Both the position numbers and the translations under genes were made by a program. Below, piece by piece: positions 10,555 to 21,100 of a stretch of 64,000 bases of DNA (positions are counted from its first letter, which is position 1; each line of letters opens with the position of its first letter). The stretch is from Gonium pectorale (taxonomy: Eukaryota; Chlorophyta; Chlorophyceae; Chlamydomonadales; Volvocaceae). Under the pieces are notes generated by a model. The model saw nothing but the letters and a program-made list of their open reading frames with translations, was not told the origin of the DNA and did not search any database. The stretch is taken from assembly GCA_001584585.1 (NCBI GenBank), contig LSYV01000019.1:756809-820808 (forward strand), in the 5' to 3' direction.

Positions 10555-13500
10555 TCACACCGAGGCGCCGTTGCCGGTCGCCTCTGCCGACCCGGCCGCG
10601 ACCGGCACCACGCGCCCATTGTCCCCGTGCGCCAGGCCGACGGGCAGGTCCATACCGCCCTTCGCATACACCGTGGCAACAGCCTGCGGGCAGGGGAGCA
10701 GGGGAGGGGGGCCAACACATGTCGCTCTTGGATACCAATCAACTACGACTGGCGCAAAACCGGTGCCGTGTAGAACATCCGTAATCCGAGGCTTTCAGGC
10801 CCAAGTGTGGGAGCTTCGCGTGCGTTTCGCCACAACCGCCAGTGCTTACCCGCCCACCGCGTCAGGTACCTTGGCGCCCCGTGTCCCCGTCGCTGCCCGA
10901 GACGCACTGCCCCACGCTATACCCCCCCCCGGAGACCCTGCTGCACGCACTCAGCGCACCACCACCCGGGCAATCCCCTGACCCACCTGGGTCGGCTCCC
11001 CGTCGTGATCCCAGAAGCAGAAGTCCCCATTGAGCTCATCGCCGCTGCCCGCCTCCCCCTCGGGCAGCATGTGCGCCATGCGATCGCGCTTGGCCTCCAG
11101 GTAGCCCTGCCAGGGACAGGGACGGGGAGCCAGGCATGGGATACCGAAGACAGTCCCGGGTACCATACATAGAAGTTCTGGGCAACGCATGTCCTCCTGC
11201 TAGCCTTCGCGTAGAGTCTACCTGGAAGGCCCTTGCGCAGGCGCAGGCGGAGGACATGCTTCCCCAGCTCCAGGCATCCCCTACATCCGCATTCCCACAA
11301 GCAAACTCCTCTACCCGCGCGCAGCCGCTTTATTTGGAGGGGCCGCATCTCTTACTCTTGACGGCTCTAGCCCTGTAGCCCTTCCCGGCAGGACTACCAG
11401 CGCAGGTAGCATGCCCGGACCACCACAAGCAACTATAGAACGCCGGCTCACCATGGGGGAGGGCCGTCACGGCCTCAACTCATCCCAAAGCAGCGCTACG
11501 CACCATAGCTATTGGACTATCCGCAGGGCTACAGGGCAGCCAACCCCTCCGCACCTGGTTGTACGCTCCCGCCTCCACGAGGCAGGGGATGCGGCCCGTC
11601 ACTTGGATGCCCAGCTTTGTGAGCACGTTTATCTTGCGCGGGTTGTTGGTCTGGGGCGAGGGACAGGTGCCGCGGCGCGGGAGGGAGCGGGTTGGATGAT
11701 GCCGGATAGGAAAGCCGCGGGAAGAGCAGGGACGTGGCGAAGACGAGATGCTAAGGGGCTGCCGCGCCATGTTACTTTGGGTGAGAAACAGGGAACATGC
11801 GCGGTTGTGGCGACATGCCCGCTGCATCAAGCCACATCCGAACATGCTCATACGCCCACAACGTTTGTGAGGCCATGGCGACTCCCGCCATGGTCCAAAA
11901 AGCACATCAGCGGCGTTTGGTTAGTCACGACAGGCTGCCCACTTCCCACATACGCCTGCTCACAATGAGGCGGATGCTCTTCACCCCGAGCTCCAGCAGC
12001 ATGTTGCGGACGGAGGTGTACTCGCGGCAGTCGTCCGGCAGGCCAAGGGCGCGGTTGGCGTCCACAGTGTCCAGCCCTTGCTCCTATTTCGCGGGTGGGC
12101 GGGAGGACCATGGGCGTGTGCGAGGGGTAACTAATAAAAAGATAACAACATGGTGCCGAACAGGAGCGCCACCACGGTCTCGTCTTGTTCCTTACTATCA
12201 AATCTACCGCCTAGTACAACGGGACTCAACGGCAACCAACACTTTTTAGTGACGGATTGGCGGAACACAACACATGCAACCCAATGCACTGACACAGTAG
12301 AGCCAACAGCGAGGCAACCTGCAGCAATAGCGTGCATACGAGCGTTTACGGTGTTCTTGGCACCAGACACCCACCAGTCACAAAGTTCCCTCCCTGACGA
12401 GTGCACACACCCAGCCGAGCTCAATGGACTCGGGCACGGACAGGCCCTCTGCTTGGCCAACAGCAGAACTCGAACCCAATGCCCAGGTGGGACCAACTTC
12501 AAAATGTCCTGCACCTCCCCGGTAGCGTTCCAACTCGTGTCATAGCGGAGCGCCGTACCTGCAAGCTGTACGCTGCGATTTTGTTGGCCAGCCCAATGCC
12601 GCGGCCCTCCTGCTGCAGGTAAATGACAATGCCCGGCGGCTCCTTTTGAATCATGTTCAGCGCCAGCTCCAGCTGCTCAGCACAATCACACTTGAGGGAG
12701 CCGAGCACCTCTGTGAGGGTGGACGCGAGGATAGGGGTACGAGGTCAGATGCGAGAACAGCAAAGAGGATTGGAAAGGCACAGGGTGAGGGGAAGGCATA
12801 CGCCTGGGCAGCCGCTGAGGACGCGTGCACGCCAGTCCACTGCGCTGCCCGTGGTTACGCGGCCCGCAAGGCGTCGAGCTCCAGCGCCCCCCGCTTGCGT
12901 GCCATGTTATCATCACAGCTCCCTTCGGCCTGCTAAATCAGGTTCCGCAACCTCGGCAGAGCGTCCTAACCCGCCCCAACCTTACCCGACGTGAAGCACG
13001 CGTCGTGCACGCGCAGGGCAACCTGTAGTGGAAAAGAGAACAAAATCAATTTATCATTCAGTACTTGTATTGTGCTAAGAAAACATAGGCGGACAAGTAA
13101 ACAGCGGCATACTGCTCTGAGACTGAACTCACGTTTTCTTGGCCTTCAACCCTCCCCGCGATAATGGCCGTCGGTTCCGTGAACGTCTGCCCGCCGTCGA
13201 TCTGCGAGGGAGGGGACGTAAGCCCTGATCGACGAAGAACGTGCATCCACCACAACCCAGCACAGGCCCAATTGGAACCTCTAACGCCACAAGCATGATT
13301 AAATAAGTGGGATCAGCTTACCGAGTGCTTGTAGCCGCGCAGCCGGAACTTCCCATGGCGAGTGGGCAAGAGCGTCTCGGCTATAAACTTGGTCACAACG
13401 AGCTCCTCGTCTACTGATGCATGTGCTGTAGGGCAGTATGAAGATGAAGAAGCGGGCTCTTGCTGCCTGCCCGCTGCGTCGCTGGCCGCAGCAGCATGCA

Positions 13501-13642
13501 CTATGAGACCATGCCGTCGGAGCCCAGGCCAAGAACGGACAGGTACTGAGGCACGTGCAGAGCACGTCTTGATGGGCACAGGGGCGAGTAAGTGCGAGCA
13601 GGAAGCGGCTCTGTGGCTAAGGATGCGCTCGTGGGTCGCCAT
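10555..13642 (-). CDS. RIBA: Plastid GTP cyclohydrolase II (riboflavin biosynthesis), monofunctional
   Basis: GTP cyclohydrolase II opens GTP and releases formate and pyrophosphate, the first step toward riboflavin, FMN and FAD. Eight minus-strand exons join in phase: 13642-13322, 13201-13133, 13022-12986, 12710-12559, 12083-11964, 11650-11555, 11106-10987 and 10683-10555 (347 residues). Zn ligands are C139, C150 and C152 (ACFTS and KCDC), with the same 11 and 2 spacing as E. coli RibA C54, C65 and C67. [33 protein letters not shown] and [13 protein letters not shown] are family signatures. Residues 1 to about 80 are Ser/Arg/Ala-rich, like a plastid leader. An upstream in-frame ATG at 13774 would add 44 residues. 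The DHBP-synthase domain that plant RIBA1 carries in front is absent. A stop at 10951 would end the protein earlier if the last intron were retained, but CAG/GTGGGT at 10987 joins to a clean final exon. Confidence 0.93.
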
Positions 13643-13774
13643 ATCTACAGGGGGCCGACAGAGATGCGAGCTAACAATAGCAGTCAAGGATTGCAATCCT
13701 GGCTTTGTCGAGGGCACGAGGCCAAAAGCCGTGGCAGACCCTCTAACGTGGCTTCGTACAGGACGAGCGAACAT

Positions 13775-15051
13775 CCTCAGCCCCTCGTTCAGCGGTCGGG
13801 CACTGTCCGGCACCCATCAGCTTCACCAGCTGCCCCGGAACCTGAGTTCGATCTACATCTACATCAAATTATGATATCTGCATGCACGCATGAACCTCGT
13901 TGATGCAAGCAGGCATGCAGGCCCAGGGCAGCCAGTTCGACCGAACGAAACAATAATCGTTCTAATGCTTCTTGACGACCGCGTTCGGCGGAGTGAACGA
14001 ACAACAGGGTCCTTGCAGCGGACCTCCAGGAGAGGACGGACTCCATCTTGTAAGCCCCCCGTTTCCCGTGACCGTCCGTTCAGCGAACAAACGCTTGCCA
14101 GGGAAGGTAACCGAGTAAAACGAAACGGCATGCAAAACCCATAGGGCATTTCAGCAGACCCCGCTGCCCCCAGCTGCTGGGTAAGATTCCCAGTTTGCAC
14201 AGCCGAATGGCCAACCACACGGTGCCATACCCTTCGGTTGTTTCACCGAAACGGGTCCGCGTGTCGTCGTCCAACACACCAAATTGGCCCTTCTTTCATC
14301 GGCGGTTCAGAGGTGCGGGCTGGGCGCCCCGCGAGTGGTAAACGCTGGCCTCCGCTGGCCGCCGATGGACTAGTCACATCGTTGACCGCTCGCCCGACCC
14401 TCGCACACTCTACACATAGTCAGGTAACTATTCTGGCGACACATCGGGCGCCATGCCCTGTACTCAGCGCCCTGCTGGAAACATCACACCCTGAGCGACA
14501 CTGAAATGCTCGGCCCAACGGAGTACGGCGGCAGGACACAGGGGAACGATGCAGTTTACGCTGCTCGCATTATTATCGAATGACATAGTAGGGGTCAGTG
14601 GGCGAGGGGCGTAAGACGGGGCGCGCCTTTCAACGATGTAGAGTTAGCACCCTTGCACGCGACCGAGCGAGCTCGGGAGGAGGTGCCTCAGCGCATAGGC
14701 CCCACACTGAGCAAGCACCCGCAGGTACGCACGGGCGGGTGAGCGACAAAACCGGCGCGCGAAGGCAGCTGCACGCGGTACCCGGGTACCGGTACGCACA
14801 GACGCATGCAACATACGTCCGCCCACCATGCCCCGGCTGTCCGGGACGGTTTCCAGGGTAGAGAGCCTACCATGCTACCAGCCCAGCCACCCCGGATCGG
14901 CGGGCATCCGACAAGAATGAAGGACGTGGGCTACACCGGCGCGCCCGTCGCCGTGCGGCTGGTGTTAGCCGCCTTGGCCCCCTAACAGTCCGGAAGACCC
15001 TGTTGTTGTCGCTCCCTCGGTGGGAGCCGCCGTCGCCATTGCCAGTCTATC
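13775..15051. other. Intergenic, upstream of RIBA and downstream of the Nudix gene
   Basis: No splice-consistent coding frame, RNA gene or repeat array was recognised. It should hold the RIBA promoter and the 3' end of the Nudix gene. Confidence 0.55.
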
Positions 15052-17378
15052 TCACCGCATTCGCAACTCGGAGAGTGGCCGCGCCAGCATATCCTCTTGC
15101 GAGGGGGGCACAGGTCGGCGGCGGGGGGACGCTTGGCCGCCGGGCGCGGCCCTTGTGGCACAGGCGTCGGCCGTACTCGCCCTGTTACACATCCCCCCGG
15201 CTGCGACTGCTGCCACCGTCACAGCCGCCGCCTGCTGGTGCGTCCGCAGGTCTTCGCGGGCCCTCCGCAGCCAGGCGCACGCCTCCGGGAGCGCCACCCG
15301 CTGCGTGAAGGGATTGCAGAGGACCTGCGTGCCAGTGTACGGATCCTGCGTGGCGGATCCAGGGGCCAGGCAGCAGCAGGCGCAGTACACAGCAAGTGAG
15401 GTAGGTGGCGGCGCGTACCGCCACGCACGACGGGCGCAGCCGTGTATGGAAAGCAGACCTGGTGCGCGAAGGCCGCAATCTGCCCCGGGCGGGGTTGGGA
15501 GACTGGTCGCGCCAGCCTCAGGTGCCCTGGAGCACCACTAGTGCCGGCGCACTCCCCAAGCCTCGCCCTTCAAATTGCCCCGTCGTCCAATCCAGCCAAA
15601 CGTGCCTCGCTCATGTAGGATCGGCCACCCGACACCACCAGCTTCCCTCATCTGCCTAGTGCCTACCCTAGCTCGATCGACAGGTAGTGGCAATTTGTTC
15701 CGCAATGCAGCAGCGATCGCGAAGGCTGCCCAGGTCTAGCCACAATAGTCCCGGGACTCTGCTGTCCGGCAGTGCCGTTCCATGCACATACAAAGAGCGC
15801 AAACCCGGCACCCCACGCACGGCGCCTTGTTGCAATACGCGATACCCGTCCTCCCCCGCCCGATCGTCCGCCGCGACCCCGGCGGCCCACTCACAAGCAG
15901 GCCGCCCCGCTCCGCCAGCGCCTCGAGGCTGCCCAGGCTGAGCCAGGACAGCCCCAGCACCTTGGCGCCCTCGGGGTGGCCCCCACCGGCTGCGGGAGGA
16001 AGGGTGAGAGGGCGGGCGGGCGTGTGGGTCCAGGGGTGGTGATGAGCGCCGCACAACAGTGAAGCTGTGGAGCACGATAGATGCAGTTCGTGCCGCCTCA
16101 TCAAGCCAGGTGTCGAGAGCTGTACTTGCGCGCGGGGGCGTGAGGCCTTTGCCCTGCCCGCCCGCCCGCCCCTCCCCCACCCGCCCGCCCCTCCCCCACC
16201 CGCCTTAACTCCCTCCCTCCCTCACCCGCCAGCCTCTCGGCGCACGCCCGCGGCAGACCCCACACGGGCGGCAGGTGCAGCGGCAGCAGCACGTAGCGCC
16301 CGGAGGCAAGATACTTCCCCGGGGCCGCAACCGCCGGCAGCGGCGGCGCCGGCGCAGCCGTCACCGCTGGCTCCCGCGTGGCCGCTGCGACTCCGCAGGC
16401 GGCGGCGCGTGCCGCCGGCTCCGTGCCCACACCTGGGCCGCTGCCATCTGCCCCGGCCACTGCCCCCGCCGCTGCGGAGCGCGCCTGCAACAGGTCTCCG
16501 CCCCACACGGCCAGCGCGGCCAGGACTTCCGCCTCGGGCAGCAGCGCGTGGGTCTCCTCGTGGAACTCGCGGGCGGCGGTGCGGCAGGGGTCGCGTGCGT
16601 CCTGGTCCTTCACCTTGCCGCCTGGGGTGGGTGCACGTGGCCCAACGCTGCAGGGTGTGAATGTTAAGGGTGCACCGGTCCTTTGTTGGGTTTGGCGTTG
16701 CTTGGCGGCTGGGACTCCATGCGTAAGAAAATGCGAGCAGCTGGGAAACTGTGCAAGCAGGTTAGTCAACAGCCATGGGCCGATGGAAGTTGCCCTATGG
16801 CATATTTCCCACCCTTACCCCCTAGTTGGGCAACTGATCCCCGGGGGTGGCCAACCAGGCCAGCCCCCACCCACCCTGTAGCCGGGGGTCGGTCAGCCGT
16901 GCCGTGCCCCCCATCTGCACTATTGTGTTTGCCAATTTTTTCGGCCTGTGGAGTGTAGATGGACCAGGACCAGCCAATATGTGGCGCTTAAGTCACGGGT
17001 CGTTTTTACTGCTAGCTGCTGCACACCACACCCCAGCACGCACGCGTGCTGTTTCCGTGCTCAACTGGCACGACGACCTGCCTGCTGCCTGACCGACTGA
17101 CCTGGAAATGCGAACTCTTTCTTCTTCTTCCTGTTCCGCTGGATTGCGAGCAGCGCGTACACGTCCCGCTCCTCAGGACAGTACGCAAAGGGGAGGACGC
17201 CTGCGTGCAATGCACCACACCGCCGCGAGGCGCACGCAGCACGGGCAAGAGACAGCTGCGGGCTGAAGGGGCAGTCCGGGCAAGAGGGGCAGCAGCAGTG
17301 CCGTACCACACGCGAGGGGACAGACGGTCCACTGAGGGGTAAGCAGGTCCAGGCGGCTCGGAGCAGGGGAGAGTTCAT
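15052..17378 (-). CDS. Nudix hydrolase with organelle-type leader and variant Nudix box
   Basis: Four minus-strand exons, 17378-17102, 16621-16226, 15989-15895 and 15345-15052, join in phase to give 353 residues. The start ATG at 17378 opens a basic, Ser/Cys/Pro-rich stretch (MNSPLLRAAWTCLPLSGPSV) that looks like a plastid or mitochondrial leader. The Nudix fold begins at about 65 with GVLPFAYCPEERDVYALLAI. The Nudix box straddles the first intron: FPG in exon 1 joins GKVKDQD in exon 2. It keeps R110-E111 and E114-E115 (AREFHEET). Differences from G-x5-E-x7-RE-x2-EE-x-G are Asp at 100 for Glu, nine instead of seven spacer residues, and His at 117 for Gly. Exon 2 carries an Ala-rich insert before YVLLPLHLPPVWGL. 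The C-terminal exon reads DPYTGTQVLCNPFTQRVALP. Nudix enzymes cleave nucleoside diphosphates linked to another group; the substrate here cannot be told. Confidence 0.85.
16156..16203. repeat. CCCGCCC/CTCCCCCA minisatellite in Nudix intron 2
   Basis: Two adjacent copies of a 19-base unit (CCCGCCCGCCCCTCCCCCA) lie about 25 bases from the exon 2 donor of the Nudix gene. On the transcribed strand they are G-rich. Confidence 0.75.
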
Positions 17379-18162
17379 TCCCCGGCCCACATGGCAACAT
17401 GGACAGCCAGCCACCGGCCCCGTTTGGATGGTCGAGCTGCGGAAAGCCACCGAACGCGTCGCCGGCAGCAACTCATCCCGCCAGCACACGGTACGGCAGC
17501 CGCGGCACGTCACATACCAGCGGCGGCATAACTGGGGTAAGCTGCGCTGACCAGCCGTTGCCAACCGAACACCGAGCCTCCCTTCGCGGCGGCCAGAGAC
17601 CATACCGCGCTGTGCGAAGCCATTTGTTCTGGGGCTGGTGGCCAACGGGTTGGCGTTAGGGCCGACGAGCCGAGGGGGAATGCCACGGGTGTCATTCAGG
17701 TTCTCGCCCGTGAAAGGGGCACGGGTTAGACAGATGTGAAGGAGGGGCAGCACCTCGTTACAACGTGACCCATGCCTGTGAGGCGCGCAGCCCCAGGAGC
17801 CAACTGGTGGTGGCCGGGCCTTCCAAGCCAGAGCCCGTCCCCAACGTGCCTGCTTTCCGCTATGACGCCTCAGTGCAGTCCAAGCTTACTATTAGCCGTT
17901 ACATGTCCGCTGCAGCCTCGTAGTTAAACAGAGATGGACTTGCTACTCATAAGCCCAGCGACAACAAAGCTTGAACCACCTGTGACCAGAACCAGAACCC
18001 GAATCCGCAAATTCCAGTCGTCCTCATCACCACGACACTAGTGTCTCCACTTTGCACTTGACCTGATAATTGAGCGCATTACGATATGCTCTTGACATTC
18101 TGAGTCGCTTCTCTTCGGGGTGCTGCCGCTTCGGCCGCCGCAACATACCTGCAACCCTAGAC
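17379..18162. promoter_or_regulatory. Divergent promoter region between Nudix and Obg genes
   Basis: This is the 784-base gap between the Nudix start (minus strand) and the tentative Obg start (plus strand). The Nudix frame is open further upstream to 17753 without a better start. No TATA box or other site was identified with confidence. Confidence 0.45.
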
Positions 18163-21100
18163 ATGAACACTCAGCAAAGTTTCAGTTTAGGTCGCCGCAC
18201 ATGTAGCAACTCTGTGCTGCCATCGTCGACTTGGACGCCAGGTGGACTGGCGAATGCTCGACAGGCGCCCCGGTCTGCCAATCCACCCAGTAGCGGATAC
18301 GGATGCCGAGTAGAGCGTTCTCTCACTCGCACCTCGGCTTTGCGCTCGGGTGGGTGGACTGCTTGCTTGGTTGGGGGCGTGTCGGTGGAGGGGTGGGGGG
18401 TTTGCCGGTCGGCGGGTGTGTCCCGGCGCCCTCTTCTCCGTGCCCCATCGCCTTTATGCTGCCTTCATCCTGTTGCTGGACAGCGGGACCGTACTGGGCG
18501 CACGGCACGCTCGTGGACTCTCCATCATCGCGGCACGCCGCTCCAGTCTCCAGCCTCTGAAATGAAGCCGGCTGGGCTCCTACCCAGGCCTACCCAGGCG
18601 CCTGGCCACGATCCTTTGTCGCCAGTTGTAGTCATCAACCCGCTGCCCTGCACTTCTCGTCCGCCTGGCTGGCCGCCTCCCCCCCAATAGATCCCCCGCC
18701 GGCGCCGCCTCCCAAGCGGCTGCCCGTACGGGCCGAACCAAATGGTGAGGACCGCGGGCAGAGTGGGTTGCCTGATGTATGTGGGGGGGAGGGAGGCGCT
18801 CCGGTCGTAACACGCTTCGACGGTCGCAACACGGTTCGACGGTCGAGTAGCGCCGCTCGCAAGTGTCCTGTGGCTTTGCATCACGGGCGCTGAATGGATT
18901 GCATCCGCCGCGGGCTCCTCTGTATGTGAGGGCGGGCGGCATGGACAGGCACGCGGCCGGGTGGCCAGGTGCAGAGTCCATATTTTGGGGGCAGTCCGCT
19001 GTGCTATCATACCCGGGGGGTAGGGACAGATGATTGGGCGTCCTCGATGGAGAGGCTGGAGGCACATGTCATTACGGTCGGTAGGGGCTGGGACTGAAAG
19101 GTGCGAGGTGCGGAGGTCCCCAGGAGTTACGGGGCGTCCTGCGCCCTAGGCCCCGTCGTCAGCCCGTCAGCTCGGTGAGCCCGTGCCTCACGGCTGGTGA
19201 GGGTGTGGAGGATGCAGGTCGCCCCTCACCGGCTGACGGTGTCGCCCTGGTTTCGGCGTTGCCCCCTGCGTCCCCCCTCCCGCCACCGTGTTCCCACAGT
19301 CACCCGCCCCACTCTGCCCGCTCAACGCTGCTAGGTGCCAGCCATCAAACATCGACTCATGTACTGAAGGCCCCCTAAGCCGCCCATTGCCCCTTCCACC
19401 CCACCCATGCAGAGATACCCGAGGCGCACAAGGTGTTTGACGAGGTGGTCATCACCGTCAAGTGCGTTGAGGCTTCGGGGGAGGGGCGGATGGTGTGTAC
19501 GGGGAGGGTGGGCGCATTGCGGCTCGGGATGAAGATGAAACCCTGTTGTTTGTTCATAGGGGGTTCTTGTCTAGCGGGAAGGCGGGTACGAGGTGCCAAG
19601 TACGTGGGCGCCAGCGCAGCTCAGTGGCGTTTGTGGGCCGGGATAGGGAGGGGGGAGGAGGTCTTGGTGTGTGGGGGTCTTGGGGCGAGCGGACAGTTGC
19701 CATTAGGCTGGAGCGCGTAGGGATTCGTGGCGTGTCGAGACGGCGCCTCGCGAGCCAGGGACTAGCGCTTTGCCGGCTGGAGTGTGTGTTGAAATGACAC
19801 GACGCATACGACGAGCGTAAGCGCGCAAGTGATGGAGTATGTGTGGGCGAAGGGTTGTCTTGTTGGGCGGGCTCGGGCGTGTGACGGTCCTTGAATACGG
19901 CAGTTGCCAGCAACGGCAAGCGGGGTTGCGTGGGGGCGTGGGTAATGAACAAGGCGTGGGCAGGACTGAGTGATGGCGGCGTGAGCATGGGCCACCGCAG
20001 TGCGCTGTCAGGCGGCAGCCAGTCGCCCCGTGATGCCGGTCGCACGGGGAGGGGCGCATGCCACGACCCGCACCAAGCGCCGTGGGGCCGCAATGCAACG
20101 CACATGTTCCTGGATCGCCGCCGCCTCGGCGGGTTGGTGTGACTGTGTGGTCGCATTCGGTCTAACACCGGCATTCGTCTATCGGTGGAGACCTCCCTCC
20201 GTCTCCCTCTCCTTTTCCGTACGCAGTGCCTGTTCCTCACTGCCACCGCCACCCTTGCGTATTCCCCTGCACCGTGCCAGCGGTCCCAACCACCTCCCAA
20301 TCGCCTCCCGCCGCCCTCCCGACCGCAGGAGCGGGCGCGGCGGCAACGGGGAGGTGGTGCCCGCCGACCGCGGCCGCTACGTCTCCAACCACAAGTACAA
20401 GCCGGGCGGCAACATGTCTAAACAGATCTGGCTGCCCGCAAGTGGGTGCCGGGCGGGTGAAACCAGCCTTATAGCTGGGGATTGAGCTTCATGGGGATGG
20501 GAACTTTTGGGGGCAAAAGGCCGCATGTGTGACTGTGCGGCTGTGTTTGTGGGCTGCGCCGGGTCCCATGACTTAAGGAAACAGCATGCGCGATCACGCC
20601 CACTGTAAGCACGACATGTTCGCCTCCTCCCTAAGCTGATCGGGGCGAAGGCGCCGACGGAGGCTGCCCGGCCTGCGTTTGCGGCCTCTCCGTCGCCCAC
20701 CCAAGTGTCCCGCAGGCGGCGACTGCACGTGGAAACAGACAGTCCCCGGCTGCTTGGCTCTTGGCTGTGCATTGCTTGCCTTGACCCGCCTGGCCTCCGG
20801 GCGGCGATGCGGCCGGACGCGAGAACGCTGCTGGACGCCAGCCCGTCAAATGCAAACCCATATCCTTTGACTCCCGACCTCTTCCCACCATCCCCCCACG
20901 TCCTCCCCCCTTCCCCATCTTCTCCTGTCAAGCCCTGTTTCCTTCAAACCCCCCTTCCCCGCAGGCGACCCGGGCGACGGCGCGGACGGCGGCGACGTGG
21001 TGCTGGTGTGCGACCCCGGGGTGGACTCGCTGCTGCACCTGCATGCGGGGCAGCGGGGCCTGCAGCAGCAGCAGGCCGGAAAGGGAGGCAAGGCCGGCAA

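Noticed and set aside
10951..10986. TGA at 10951 as the end of GTP cyclohydrolase II
   Set aside because: A strong CAG/GTGGGT donor at 10987 precedes it and joins in phase to a well-formed last exon ending at 10555. Kept only as the alternative if the intron is retained.
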